This document shows, in pieces, positions 1-12,730 of a stretch of 64,000 nt of DNA. This DNA is from Branchiostoma lanceolatum (Eukaryota; Chordata; Leptocardii; Amphioxiformes; Branchiostomatidae), in the NCBI RefSeq assembly GCF_035083965.1, contig NC_089738.1, forward strand, positions 592,501 through 656,500, written 5' to 3'. Made by a program: the position numbers and the translations under genes. Below the pieces are notes generated by a model that saw only the letters and a program-made list of their open reading frames with translations, had not been told where the DNA came from and did not search any database. Position 1 is the stretch's first letter. Every line of letters starts with the position of its first letter.

Positions 1-960
1 CAAATGGACACAAGGCCCACTGTACTAAAGGACGAGCAAGGTCCACTGAGCATCATGTTGTTGTGGTCTTGTCGAAAAGTAAGGGACGACAAGATCCCCA
101 ACGATAGAGGGTTAATATAGATTTGTTATTCAATGTGATGTTGGATTAGAAAGGGTTGTAATCGATAATATTGGGGGTGGTTTTTGTCGCTAATGTTGGT
201 TCCCTATTTTTTTTCCTAGTTTTGGGTTAGGTGTGACCATTTTGACCGGAGGGGTGGTTTTTGCCACTAATGTTAGGTGTAAAAGATGAATGTTATTAGT
301 GTGGTGGTGTTGTGACCTTGCCGTACGAGCAAGGTCCACTGAGCATCATGCTGTTGTGGTCTTGTCGAAAAGTAAGGGACGACAAGATCCCCAACGATAG
401 AGGGTTAATACAGATTTGTTATTCAATGTGATGTTGGATTAGAAAGGGTTGTAATCGATAATATTGGGGGTGGTTGTCGAAAAGTAAGGGACGACAAGAT
501 CCCCAACGATAGAGGGTTAATATAGATTTGTTATTCAATGTGATGTTGGATTAGAAAGGGTTGTAATCGATAATATTGGGGGTAGTTTTTGTCGCTAATG
601 TTGGTTCCCTATTTTTTTTCCTAGTTTTGGGTTAGGTGTGACCATTTTGACCGGAGGGGTGGTTTTTGCCACTAATGTTAGGTGTAAGAGATGAATGTCA
701 TTAGTGTGGTGGTGTTGTGACCTTGCCGTTGGCACAAATGGACACAAGGCCCACTGTACTAAAGGACGAGCAAGGTCCACTGAGCATCATGTTGTTGTGG
801 TCTTGTCGAAAAGTAAGGGACGACAAGATCCCCAACAATAGAGGGTTAATATAGATTTGTTATTCAATGTGATGTTCGATTAGAAAGTGTTGGAGTCAGT
901 AATATTTGGCGTGATTGATCGGAGGGATGGTTTTTGTTGCTAATTTTAGTTTAAGACCAC
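1..960. repeat. Nested tandem repeat block
   Basis: A block starting CAAATGGACACAAGGCC at position 1 recurs at about 735. Inside it a sub-block starting GTCGAAAAGTAAGGGACGAC occurs at 71, 364, 476 and 805, giving spacings of 293, 112 and 329 bases that add up to the 734-base long period. This is a tandem duplication with internal deletions or partial duplications. Copies are almost identical, so the expansion is recent. No coding function is seen. The left end is cut by the window edge. Confidence 0.9.
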
Positions 961-2690
961 AGCAAGGATAAAGAAATGACACAGAAACAAGGATTCCCGC
1001 ACACTTAGCAAGGTGCACGCTTACCGTTATAAAACTGACTGATTGTGACTTCATAATGTTGGCTTACTACGATCCTTACTGAAGGTCTGTATTGCTCTTT
1101 TGACCTAAACTTCCTTGCCTTTGAAATCTCTTGTCTTTATACTGTCTTACTCTGCTCACACAGCATTGATTACTTTATCTCTTCGCTGCAGTTCACTTAA
1201 ACAAACGAATAATCGTCAAAGACGTCAAAAAATAACAATTATGGCACAACAATAGCATTAATTTTACAGTAATCGTTCCAAGTTTGGTAAGGAGTTGCAC
1301 TGTAACTTCGTGGACGTAAGTGACGGAGTGAAATGTTACTGCAGGTTGCAATTGCATACACATTCGTCTAGGGTTTCCACCATTCGTACATCCGGTTTGA
1401 TTTGAGCTGTCGTCAGTAAGTTAAATCACTTGTATTTTCTTTGATATACATGCAAAATCAGCCACTAAAAGTTGCACACTGAAATAAACAATAGTATAGA
1501 CAATACGTATTCGTTTAGATCAAATAACGTGGACAACATGATTGTGCACGTCAGTGTGTGAATTCTCTAAATCGTGTCAGCTTTTCTCTGGCTGTAACAG
1601 CGCAATCATTTGGCTGCACATGGCTCTGATGCTGGTCCGGAATCCCCCCTCCACCGTGGCCTTCCTCCTTCATGTTCTTGGCGACTGTAGATGGTTGATC
1701 AGTTCTGTAGAGAATTTGAACATAATATGGACGGCATTGTATCTTGGGACAAAGGAAATATTTTGATGAACCTTCGTGGTCTGAGAGAGTTGAATAAATT
1801 GATGTTAGAATTTCTACGGTTTAAAGAAAATATTTATCTGATTTAATACACCCATATGACACACTTACTTACTTACTCTTCCTATATAGTATGTATGGCA
1901 AGCCGGAGTCATGAAATATAATGATTCGTGTCAAATAGTTCCCTATAGTTGATAGTTGACCTTTCCAACGATGTTGTCACATGAGCAGCTTCAAAAATAG
2001 TTTAAACAGAAGTCAAAATCTGATCAACAACAGAAAGCCAGTATAAGCAAATCTCTTTGCCATCCTTTATTTCCTGGGAGGGATCAGACATCTGTAGCTG
2101 GTATACAGCTTGTATTTATTCATACCAGTTTCCGCCAAGTTCTGCTGTGATGGAAGAAATATCCAGGAAAGTTGAGCAGGTATATATGAGCAGCTGGGAA
2201 ATATAAAGTATCATCTGACTGACGAATATGATATGCAACATGTAATGTGTCGCTACCAATAATCGTCCGAATGTTTCAAAATGGCATTTATAGAAAATTG
2301 GGCGCGGACAGAGCAAAGCCCACTGGCTCTTTATCGAAAAGTACGATTAAAAGGAAACATAACAAGGAAACTTTTATAATAATGTATATAAACATTTAGA
2401 ACTTGTCCATGAGTGAGTAAGCGAACTGCTTGTAAGGTCACTGCTATTTTGACTTTCCCGTGATAACAGTGACAATATATCCCCAGTAGTTTTTTTTTTG
2501 CTGTCTGAAAGACTGACGGGCAGGGTCACTGCCAGTGACCCACATTCAGCCGCGACTTCAAAGTAAACCGTCAGTTACAGAAACCTGTTACCTAATGATG
2601 AAACAGCTGCGTTCCCGTGACGATGCAAATTTGCAGACATAAGGCTCAGGATCTTTAACAAAGCTGACCACAAGGGTTGTGGGAACAGGT
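961..2690. other. No recognisable feature
   Basis: A+T-rich sequence with only short open frames (the longest about 74 codons at 1542-1766). None shows a domain, a signal peptide or matching splice sites. No repeat copy shared with the rest of the window was noticed. Confidence 0.5.
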
Positions 2691-5100
2691 ACAGGGATAT
2701 CTCAAAAGTGACATTTCCATGAACTGTATGACATTGGGTCACACAATTTGACAACCTGAATTAGAGAAGATATCTGATATCCTACGATGTATCTCTCCAT
2801 CTGTATTACACACGTGACATCATTTACGGATCGAAAGAAAAATATAGATGATTTGTTCATTTTTCATGAAATGTATATTTTCAGTATGAATTTGGCAAAT
2901 TAACGTCTAGTTTTGTCATTTTTCGATATCAAGCGATGTTCGTGTTTTGTGACATTGGGCAATGATTGGGTCATACAGCTTGACGACCTGAACTGGAGAA
3001 GATATTCGATATCCCACAATGATTCTCTTCATCTGGATTACACATGTGACAATATTTACGGATCAAAAGAGGAATACAGATGATTTGTTCATTTTTAGCA
3101 TGAATTATGCAATTTTAACGTCAAATTTTGTCATTTTGCGATATCAAGCGATGCTCGTGTTCTCCTTCCTTACACATGTAACACGATTTAAAATCCTATA
3201 ATGAATGCAGATGATTTATGAACTGTTTTGAATTATTTATGCAAATTGGGTCATACTGATTGACGACCTAAATTTGAAAAGATATTCGATATCCCACGAT
3301 ATTTCTCTTCATCTGGATTTCACATGTGACAATATTTACGGTTCAAAAGGAAACTATAGATGATTTGTCCATCTTTAGTATGAATTATGAAAATTAACGT
3401 TTAGTTTTGTAATTTTTTTATATCAGCGATGTTCCTGTTTACTTTCAGTACACAGGTAACACGATCGAAAGTTACTTAGTATATGCAGACGATTTATGAA
3501 CTGTTTTGCATTATCTATGCAAATTAGACATTCATTTGCAAAATTAACATTTAGTTATGCATGTTCTTAATTGACATATCCAAAATATGTGTTGCACAGG
3601 TCCTCGGTTTGCGGCGTTTGGAAACTTACGTCTTCTTTAAATACCATGTCCCCTAGAGGCCTGGTGTGCCCCAGTTTTGGGACAGAAATAGTCAGGATGT
3701 CTAAACCAAATAATTGAATACGGACGTGAGAATTGCCGGTACAGTTATCTGAAGAGTGAGATTTCCATAAACTGTATGAGATTGGGTCATACAGATTGCC
3801 GACCTGAACTGGAGAAGATATTCGATATCCCGGGATGTTTCTCTTCATCTGAATTACACATATGACAACATTTACGGATCAAAAGGGGAATACCGATGAT
3901 TTCTTCATTTTTAGTATGGATTATGCAAATTAACGTTTGGATTTGTCATTTTTCGATATCAAGCGATGTTCATGTCCTCTCTCCTTACACATGTTACTCG
4001 ATTTAAAATCCAATAATGAATGCAGATGATTTATGAACTGTTCTTGCATTATTTTCATTTGTAAAATTAACATTTAGTTATGCATGTTCATGATAGACGT
4101 ATCTCAAATATGTGTTGTACAGGTGCTGGTATGCGTCGTTTGGAGATGTATGTTTTCTCTAAATACAATGTCCCCTGGAGGCCTGGTGTGCCCCACTTTT
4201 GGACAGAAATAGTCAGGATAAAAAAGGGGTTATCTAAACCAATTAATTGAATACAGACGTGAGTATTGCCGGTACAGTTATATCTGAAAAGTGACATTGC
4301 CATAAACTGTATGATATTGGGTCATACAGATTGACCCAAAATATGTGTTGTATCCAAAATATGTGTTGTAGTACTAGTACTTGTACAGGTTCTGGTATGC
4401 GTCGTTTTGAGATATTCGATGTCCCACGTTGTTTTTCTCATCTGGATTACACATGTAACAACATTTACGGATCAGAAGAGCACTACAGATGATTTGCCGA
4501 TCTTAAATATCAATTATGCAAAATAACGTTTCCTTTTGTCATTTTTCGATATCAAGCGATGTTCCTATTTTCTTTTATTACACTTGTCACACGATTAAAT
4601 GCCATATAATGTTTGCAACTGACTTATGAACTGTTTTGCATTATTTATGCAAATAAGATAATCATTTGTAAAATTAACATTTAGTTTTGCATGTTCTTGA
4701 TTGAGGTATCCAAAATGTGTGTTGTACAGGTGCTGGTATGCGTCGTTCGGAGACTAACGTCTCTCTTTAAGGCCTGGTGTGTCCCAGTTTTGCGACAGAA
4801 ATAGTTGTGAGAATGAACAAAAAGGGGTTATCTAAGTCAATTAATTGAATATGGACGAGATAATTGCCGGCACAGTGATTCTGAAAAGCGACATTTCCAC
4901 GAACTTTATGATATTGGGTCATACAGATTGACGACCTGAATGGGAAAAGATATTGGATATCCCATGTTGTTTCTCTTCATCTGGATTACACATGGGACAA
5001 CATTCACGTATCAAAAGAGCAATACAATACAATACATTTTTAGTACGGATCATGCAAAGCATCTTTGTGTGTCCCAGTTTGGGGACAGAAATAGTCGTGA
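2690..5100. repeat. Array of ~0.5-0.6 kb interspersed/tandem repeat units (left part)
   Basis: Marker phrases recur in fixed order: TGGGTCATACAGATTGACG (near 2745, 2968, 3245, 3785, 4318, 4915), GGCCTGGTGTGCCCCAG (near 3658, 4175, 4761) and CCAAAATATGTGTTG (near 3578, 4102, 4336, 4710). The spacing of about 517-586 bases suggests a basic unit with internal deletions. The short open frames on both strands look like by-products of the repeat. The array continues after the insertions at 5496-8682 and 8809-10128. It may derive from a mobile element, but no end motif was identified. Confidence 0.8.
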
Positions 5101-5495
5101 GAATCAACAAAAAGGGGACGGGGACGGAAACACACACACACGAATGCTGTGCAAAACATAACCTTATCTGCGAAATTAATAAAGCATGTCCCAAGTACCT
5201 TACCTGAGCTCCTTAGTTCCTCGAGCTCCCGCGCCTTTCTGGCACATCGGTCTGGCCTTTTCCTCACCTATCTCGGTTACTTGATTGTATTACGTACCTT
5301 CGTTTTCCGCTCACGATCTCTTAACCTCCGCTCTTCAGATGCTGGCTTTGGCCTCTTCTTTCTCACCATGTTGTCATGAGAAGTTAGAAATCTCTATAAT
5401 CGCTAAAACTGAGTTGTTTTCTGACACAAAAATACTGTTTGTTCTCAGACGTCTAGACACCATCGGTCTGCTCGCTCAGACTGGCGGAAGACCGC
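5100..5495. repeat. Segment duplicated at 12295-12693
   Basis: This stretch (CA-rich microsatellite, then a non-repetitive segment from AAACATAACCTT to GGCGGAAGACCGC) is nearly identical to 12295-12693 in the same orientation. Here it is interrupted at its right end by the inverted-repeat element at 5496. In the other copy the sequence runs straight on into AAGGCCGGTCATG. Confidence 0.85.
5298..5369 (-). CDS. Possible first coding exon of a repeat-borne gene (unrecognised)
   Basis: On the minus strand an ATG at 5369 opens a 24-codon stretch very rich in Lys, Arg and Glu (starting MVRKKRPKPASEERRLRDRE). It runs to a good splice donor (AAG|GTACGTA). The same exon and donor are present in the duplicate at 12494-12565, so the frame is kept in both copies. 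Highly basic N-termini of this kind are common in transposon-encoded proteins, but no family can be named and no downstream exon was found. It may be chance. Confidence 0.25.
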
Positions 5496-8400
5496 CTCAA
5501 CACCTTTAAGGCAAGTTCCAACCAAGTAACTGGGTTGTATGGGTCATACGCTGTTGTCGGGGAAATCTCAGATATCTTGAGACTGACGTGGCAGAATTGC
5601 TTGAAATTTGGAGAGCACTTGGACAAGAAAACATTCATCTCAGAAATGTATAGCATATGTGGCAAATCTACATAATATTTCTATAATCTATTAAGAAATA
5701 GAATGCTAGATTTTACAAAGAATGGCTCGCGCACCACCTTTGCCACAGGCTGGGAATGTTGAATTTTTTGGAGGACATAGCGACAGTCATATATTGTTAG
5801 AATAAGTTTCCAGAAAATAAGAATATGGCCAAAATAATATGAAAATGTAAAAATTAGCTCATTTCGGTCATATTTTGGGGGGTTGCTATAACTTAATTAA
5901 CGAATATCTAAATATAAAACAAGCAATTGCGTTTTCCAAGCAATCATTCATATAAACCAACTCCTTACGCATTGTTTGTCCCCAATATCAGCTTTGTAGC
6001 TCTTGGCTAAAGGTGGGGCCCAAAGCTTTAAAGTTTAGATACATATATTCTGTAAGTTTTCTATCTCTTACCAATCCATCAAAGTCAATCAACTTGACAG
6101 CTGAATATCTGTCAAAAGATTAATCGTATTTAGCACCCTCTCTTGAAGTCATTATGTGCAATTATTTTTAATTATGCATAGAGTGCAGACAGAAACGTCC
6201 TGATGGGCAAGCAGAATGGGCCAGGTCATTGTAAGAAATACCTGGTGTTTGTTTTGAAACATGACAGCGTTGGCTAAAGATTCTTGGTTAAAGCAAGGTC
6301 CTTGGTTAAAGTGAAGAAAAGGATTTCCCCGGACAAGTTCAAGCCCTTTATTAATTGGGGGCTTTTCGTTTGCTATTTCAGAAGTTTGAAAGGCTACATG
6401 AGACAAACAACATGACTCTAACCAAGGAGGTTTTATATAAATAAAACCTCCTTACTCTAACGGATTCATATGTTTTGAGAACAAACTTCATAGTCAGGGG
6501 CATGTAGAAAAGAAATCAAACCCAATAGCAACTGTTTAGGTAAGAAGTACTACTTCAAGTAGTCACTAATTGACGACTTCCATTTTGCTCTGTGTTTATT
6601 TCATTATTGTGTACTATACCTTTAGTTATTATTCATCTTTTCATTTTCTTGTATACTTGCAATTACCCTACGGTCATGAATTTGTAATAAAGTTATTATT
6701 AGTAACAATGTGGCCAGGCACATCACAAAATAACCCACTAGTATGATTTTTTTAGAATGAAAGTGAAACCATATAAAACTTAACTTCTCACTTTCCCAAC
6801 TGAATGGAATATACCGGTACAAGAATAACAGATTGCATGGTATATGACATAATTGTACAACGATTTTCATCATTCCTACAAAGGATAATCCTTTTTACGG
6901 CACCTATATGTTTTTGTAATAAAACTGACAGACGTTTGTAACATATTGCCCCATTTTTGGTATATTGACCACTGCCAAAGGGTAAATTCTTGTTTACTGT
7001 AAGTCTATTAATATTCGCGAGAAAATAATGTTCGCGAGATTCACGGAGACCTTACCTTCGCGAACTCATCATCTCGCGAACTTGTTTTACTATGCCGCCA
7101 CCCTCCCCACACCTTCCGTCCCAAACACTGACACTACGATGATAGCAACTTCCGATGACACTGTCAGGACTCAACTGATAACAGACCATTCATTCTTTTC
7201 AGCATGAAATAAACTTTTCATGATTCAACACACATGCGATACATGAGGTCATTATTTAGTTACTGTGTACTAAGAGCGGTATCTAGTATTTACTAGTATT
7301 TACATTACGAGTAACAGAACATTGCATGATCTATCCCACGATCTGATCGGCAAAAATCTATCCCACAAAGGCGACTCGGTGGGGGAAAATGGCGTCGGTC
7401 TTTGTTCAAAAATCAAAGCGTACAAATTAATGGGGATACAACATTATTTAAAAGAATTCCTATACTAATACATATTTATGTATGTACAATGTGGAATGTA
7501 CAAGAAAATTACGGTACATTTAACTACAACAGGATCGGCACTAACAGGAAATTTCCAGACAAAAATACAACTAACTTTTGGCGAGCGGGTGATTTAAAAC
7601 ATGGCGGCGTTTGTTTACATAATTTACAGAAACAAAGGATCAGTAACCCACGCTACACATCTTGGTGCAAGATCATTGATTTACAAGGTTTTCTTTACTC
7701 ACGAATAAAATAATGACAAAACGTGCTAGTACTGGTCTTTACAAGAATATCTACCCTACATTTCTAGCAATATCATACAAGGAACTAGAACTTAGTATTA
7801 CCGGTATTTCAAAATCAGGCTAAACATGATATAACATTAAGTTGCTGTGCCTTACTAGTATATTGGAGATTTAAAATCATATGTTGGTGAAGTGAATAAT
7901 AATATGGAGACCCATCACAAATCAGCCTGTGAATTTCTTAATTTGATAGATTTGTGTACAGTTTAGTGCTTTTCATGCCTAGATGGTGTAATCCCCTGAA
8001 CAACATAGTCTAGTAACATTTACCATCATGTTAAATGCAACAATTTGGCACCGATAGCTATCTGAATACCATTTTATAATGAAGGACTTTCATTAGATGT
8101 TTTTTTTGTTGTCTTTGACTTGACTGGTTTGGGTCATGTGCCAAGAACTGCATGCACTTTTGTGGCTAAAAAAGCTAGGCTGCCTCAACTATTCGACAGA
8201 TGGCAGACAATAAATGTGTATTGTTTTACAACAATACAAGTATGTTGTCTGGCATGAAGTCATCAGTCACCTATTGTTACACTGCTTAAATCATAAATGG
8301 GAGAATATTCCTGTTCTTCACACATTTCACATCATTCTTCCACTTATAAACTTGATCATGTGAAATAAATTTGGCATGGTATTTTTTACAGGCTAGGGTC

Positions 8401-8682
8401 TAGTGTGTACCTAGTTTAACCTCCTTGCTAGTACTGCCTACTAGACAAGTATATTGAAACTGTGGTGGCTCCCAAGGGGGCAGCATAGCAGGGTATCCAG
8501 TTAGCGCTCAATGTAATGCTAATAGCAGGCGGGGGAGTGGGAGGTGAAGTCTGAGCAATTATCGCCTCACCCCAGCACACGTTCACACCATTGCGATAGC
8601 ACCTTCCTCATTTAAATGTCATTATAATATGATAATTAGGGATTTGAGAGGGCCAGCTGGAACTTGCCTTAAAGGTGTTGAG
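5496..8682. mobile_element. 3.19-kb non-autonomous DNA transposon with 25-bp perfect terminal inverted repeats
   Basis: The left end, 5496-5520 (CTCAACACCTTTAAGG...), is a perfect inverted copy of 8658-8682. The flanks are GC on both sides (5494-5495 and 8683-8684). The duplicated host segment near 12693 shows the uninterrupted site ACCGC|AAGGCCGG. That fits an insertion with a 2-bp GC target duplication, or one without any duplication between G and C. The interior has no long open frame, so the element is probably non-autonomous. It contains a perfect hairpin at 6424-6453 and a cluster of TTCGCGA/TCGCGAA motifs at about 7013-7085. The superfamily is not recognised. Confidence 0.8.
6424..6453. 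repeat. Perfect hairpin
   Basis: AAGGAGGTTTTAT and its exact inverse ATAAAACCTCCTT are separated by 4 bases. It lies inside the inverted-repeat element. No function can be assigned. Confidence 0.85.
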
Positions 8683-8808
8683 GCAAGGCCGGTCATGTAA
8701 CTTATACCCCCATGGGTGCTTCCATTTTGCCGCTAGAGCCCTGGTTTGCCCCAGTTTTTGGACAGAAATGGTCAGGATAAACAAAAGGGGGTTATCTAAG
8801 CCAATTAA
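8683..8808. repeat. Continuation of the repeat array between two insertions
   Basis: After the 5496-8682 element the host sequence resumes with AAGGCCGGTCATGTAAC. It then passes into the GGTTTGCCCCAGTTTTTGG part of the array unit up to CCAATTAA, where the next element starts. Confidence 0.75.
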
Positions 8809-10128
8809 CCCTCAAACCACCGTAGCTTTTTTACGACTAATCTTACCGTATGGGGTCAAAACCGACCCCACAATGTTTTCTACAAATACAGCTTTATTTG
8901 TGACTATTTTTGTGGTTTGTAATCTATAAGGGACAGTTTCGCATGATTAGGTGTGAATAATTTCTGCTTATTATCATATTTTATGCAAAAATAGGGAACA
9001 TCGTCTTTTGCAACTAACGCTATTCAGACAAGCGGGCACTTTTGAAGCCTGCGCCTACACTTGATGTCACATAGCATCTGAATGTCTTAAGCTAGAACAA
9101 CCAAACTTGGTCACCTTTGCTAAAATTTTGTTGGCAACAATTTGAATTTAATGACATAACTAATCAATGTTTTCATGTTGCTATGGCAACCGGTTTCTGG
9201 GAGCCATATTTGGAAAAAGTCGCTAATTTTGGATTTTTCAATGTAATTCTAGGGCTTTTTTTGTAAACTGCACTTATTTTCTTATATCAACACTAACCAA
9301 TGTTATTTACTATCACTTTTATGATTTAATATTCATGATTTATGCATATTTGATTGCGTCATCGGTCAAAATCAAATATGGCGGACGATATGATTAGATT
9401 AGCTATAACTGGCTATTTCAACCTCAAATCTCATCATTACCATGTTTATTCACACTGAAACAATCTTAATATAAACGTTTTGGTCCATTTGTATTGTGTT
9501 ATTAGGTTATATGATGAAAAAATGCATTTTAGATAATTCAAGATGGCTGAACCAAGATGGCGGATTTCGCTAGTGTAACCCGATATGAACATGATTTATA
9601 TGACGTCATTTTGACGTTGTTCCTGTTGCCATCTACAAATAACGTCTTTGAATATATCATGATTTAACATACAGTATTTCTATTTAAGTTTCATCGTGTA
9701 CCTTTGAGTTATATGGAAATACCCAATTTGTTGGTTTTCGTCAATAAAATCACATAAATGACGTCATAATACGTCGCAACGTCACTAATCTCAACGTTCA
9801 TTAAAAAAAATGTTTTTTTCTCTTTTCTACAAAATTAAATTTTGTAACTACATGTATGATCATAATAACCCTTATCATACTAGTATCAAACAATAGGGAA
9901 TATAAGTGCAGATTTTGCTGGGGTCAGTTTTGACCCCACTGGACCACGTGTAAACTTTCTAGGATAACTTATATCAACAATGAGCCAATCTCGGTAAAAA
10001 CTTGTGAGAAGTTATTAAACATATATACAAACTCGTAGAAGGAATTTTGTTTTCAACTCGAAATGTCAAAATGGCAAATGTTGATATACGCCTGGGGTCA
10101 GTTTTGACCCCATACGGTGGTTTGAGGG
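8809..10128. mobile_element. 1.32-kb TTAA-flanked transposon (piggyBac-like, non-autonomous)
   Basis: The element begins CCCTCAAACCACCGTA and ends with its inverse TACGGTGGTTTGAGGG. It is bounded by TTAA at 8805-8808 and at 10129-10132. The intact array sequence CCAATTAATTGAATACAG (for example near 4240) is the empty site, so insertion into TTAA is shown directly. Known families with TTAA duplications are piggyBac and Kolobok; the CCC start favours piggyBac. Palindromic GGGGTCA...TGACCCC motifs lie near both ends. No transposase frame is present. A related element lies at 36627-37871. Confidence 0.85.
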
Positions 10129-10132
10129 TTAA

Positions 10133-11020
10133 TTGAATACAGACGTGAGAATTGCCAGCACAGTTATATCTAAAAAGTGACGTTGCAATAAACTGTATGA
10201 CATTGGGTCATACAGATTTACGACCTGAATTGGAAAAGATATTCGATATACCACGATGTTACTCTTCATCTGGATTACACATGTGGCAACATTTACGGAT
10301 CAAAAGGAGAATATAGATGATTTGTCAATCTTTAGTATGAATCATGTAAATTAACGTTTAGTTTTGTAAATTTTTTTATATCAGCGATGTTCCCGTTTAC
10401 TTTTAGTACACAGGTAACACGATTGAAAGTTACATAGTATATGCAGACGATTTATGAACTGTTTTGCATTATTTATGCAAATTAGTCATCAATTTGCAAA
10501 ATTAATATTTAGTTATGCATGATCTTAAGTGACATATCCAAAATATGTGTTGCACAGATACTAGGTGCCAGTATGCGTCGTTTGGAGAATTACGTTTTCT
10601 CTAAAACCCATGTCCCTTAGAGGCCTGGTGTGCCCCAGTTTTGGGACAGAAATAGTCATGAGAATAAACAAAAAAGGGTTATCTAAGCCAATTGATTGAA
10701 TTCGGACGACATAATTGCCGGTGCAGTGATGTCTGAAAAGTGACATTTCAATGAGCTGTATAACAATGGATCATGAAGATTGACGGCCTTAATTGGGAAA
10801 GATATTTGATGTCCCATGTAGTTTTTCTCATCTGGACTGCACATGTGACAACATTTACGGATCACAAGAGGAATACAGCTGATTTGTCCATTTTAAGTAT
10901 AAATTATGCAAATTAATGTCACACGATTGAAAGTCCTACAATGAATGCAGATGATTTATGAACCGTTTTGCATCATTTATGCAAATTATGCATTTATTTG
11001 CATAATTTCCTTTTAGTTAT
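10133..11020. repeat. Repeat array, middle part
   Basis: The same marker phrases as at 2690-5100 resume directly after the TTAA element (TTGAATACAGACGTGAG, then TGGGTCATACAG near 10205 and GGCCTGGTGTGCCCCAG near 10623). It is interrupted at 11021 by a LINE tail. Confidence 0.75.
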
Positions 11021-11484
11021 GTACAAAGATAAGAATATGTAGCCATAAATTGAACATTGAAGCTGGAAGGTATCGTAAAATTCCCCGTGATCAAAGGTTT
11101 TGTCCATTCTGCCAAAATGAGATTGAAGATGAAAGTCACTTTATCATGAATTGTTCAAAATATGAGGATAAACGCTCAAAGCTATTCACCTTTATTTCCG
11201 CTTGTTCAAATGAATTCAATGCCCTCCGTTCTGTCGATAGATTCAATTACATACTAGGAGGTGATAATCCCTACTGTGTACAGATAGGTATATATATTAA
11301 AGAATGTTTAGACATTAGAACAAGCAATGTATAAGTATATGACATGTGATATTTCGATATGTTGCTCTATCCCATATGATTGTGTGTAATCAAACTTATT
11401 TGTATGCACCTATTCGTTTGTATGTATGTATGTAGTAGACCTTACGAAAGTCGCTGTGCTTTTGTTGTGTCAATAAAGATCTTC
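11021..11484 (+). pseudogene. 5'-truncated LINE, C-terminal zinc-knuckle end of reverse transcriptase ORF
   Basis: The reading frame ending at 11334 encodes NIEAGRYRKIPRDQRFCPFC, then a Cys-His knuckle (CxxC ... ESHFIMNC). This is typical of the tail of CR1/L2-like non-LTR retrotransposon ORF2. Only about 100 codons remain. The 3' part runs to CAATAAAG. The array is interrupted cleanly: it stops at TTAGTTATG and resumes with ATGTTTTTGATTG, compatible with a short TATG target duplication. It is a dead fragment. Confidence 0.7.
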
Positions 11485-12294
11485 TGTATGTTTTTGATTG
11501 ACGTTTCCAAAATATGTGTTGTAGTACTTATACAGGTGTGGGTATGCCTCGTTTGGAGATATTCGATGTCCCACGTTATTTTTCTCATCTGGATTACACA
11601 TGTAACAACATTTACGGATCAGAAGAGCACTACAGATGATTTGGCCATCTTAAAAATGAATTATGCAAAATAACGTTTCCTTTTGTAATTTTTTTTATAT
11701 CAAGCGATGTTCCTGTTTTCTTTATTACACATGTCACACTATTAAATATCCTATAATGTATGCAGATGATTAATGAACTGTTTTGCATTATTAATCGAAA
11801 CTAGATAATCATTTGTAAAATTAACATTTAGTTTTGCATGTTCTTGATTGACGTATCCAAAATATGTGTTGTACAGGTGCTGGTATGCGTTGTTCGGAGA
11901 CTTACGTTTTCTATATATACCATGTATGTCCCCTAGACCTGGAGGCCTGATGTGCCCTAGTTTTGCAACAGAAATAGTTGTGACAATAAACAAAAAGGGG
12001 TTATCTAAGTCAGTTAATTGAATGTGGACGAGATAATTGCCGGTACAGTGATATCTGAAAAGTGACATTTCCATGAACTTTATGATATTGGGTCATTCAG
12101 ATTGCCGACCTGAACTGGAGAAGATAACCGATATCCCAGGATGTTTTATGGACAACATTTACGGATCAAAAGAGCAATACAGACGATTTGTCTATTTTAG
12201 TACGAATTATGCAAATTAACGTTTACTTTTGTAAAAAAACAAAATTGTGTGTCTCAATTTGCGTACAGAAATATTAATTAATAGTCGTGAGAAT
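11485..12294. repeat. Repeat array, right part
   Basis: The marker phrases reappear: CCAAAATATGTGTTG near 11508 and 11859, the variant CCTGATGTGCCCTAG near 11946, and GGGTCATTCAGATTGCCG near 12090. Divergence and internal deletions are similar to the left part. Confidence 0.75.
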
Positions 12295-12730
12295 AAACAT
12301 TACGGGGACGGACACACACACACACAAACACACACAGGAACGCTGTTCAAAACATAAACCTTCTCTGCGAAATTAATAAAGCATGTCCCAAGTACCTTAC
12401 CTGAGCTCCTTAGTTCCTCGAGCTCCCGCGCCTTTCTGGCACATCGGTCTGGCCTTTTTCCACCTATCTCGGTTACTTGATTGTATTACGTACCTTCGTT
12501 TTCCGCTCACGATCTCTTAACTTCCGCTCTTCAGATGCTGGCTTTGGCCTCTTCTTTCTCACCATGTTGTCACGAGAAGTTGGAAATCTCTATAATCGCT
12601 AAAAATGAGTTGTTTTCTGACACAAAAAAATACTGTTTGTTCTCAGACGTCTAGACACTATCGGTCTGCTCGCTCAGACTGGCGGAAGACCGCAAGGCCG
12701 GTCATGTAACTTATACCCGCGTGGGTGCTT
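12295..12730. repeat. Second copy of the 5100-5495 segment (empty site of the 3.2-kb element)
   Basis: It matches 5100-5495 up to GGCGGAAGACCGC at 12693. It then continues without a break into AAGGCCGGTCATGTAAC, the sequence that lies at 8685 after the transposon in the other copy. It therefore preserves the pre-insertion state. Confidence 0.85.
12494..12565 (-). CDS. Second copy of the possible basic first exon
   Basis: Same 72-base frame from ATG to a GTACGTA donor as at 5298-5369, starting MVRKKRPK. A single-base difference downstream changes the frame that would follow if the donor were not used. No gene family is recognised. Support is only the preservation of the frame in two copies. 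Confidence 0.22.
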
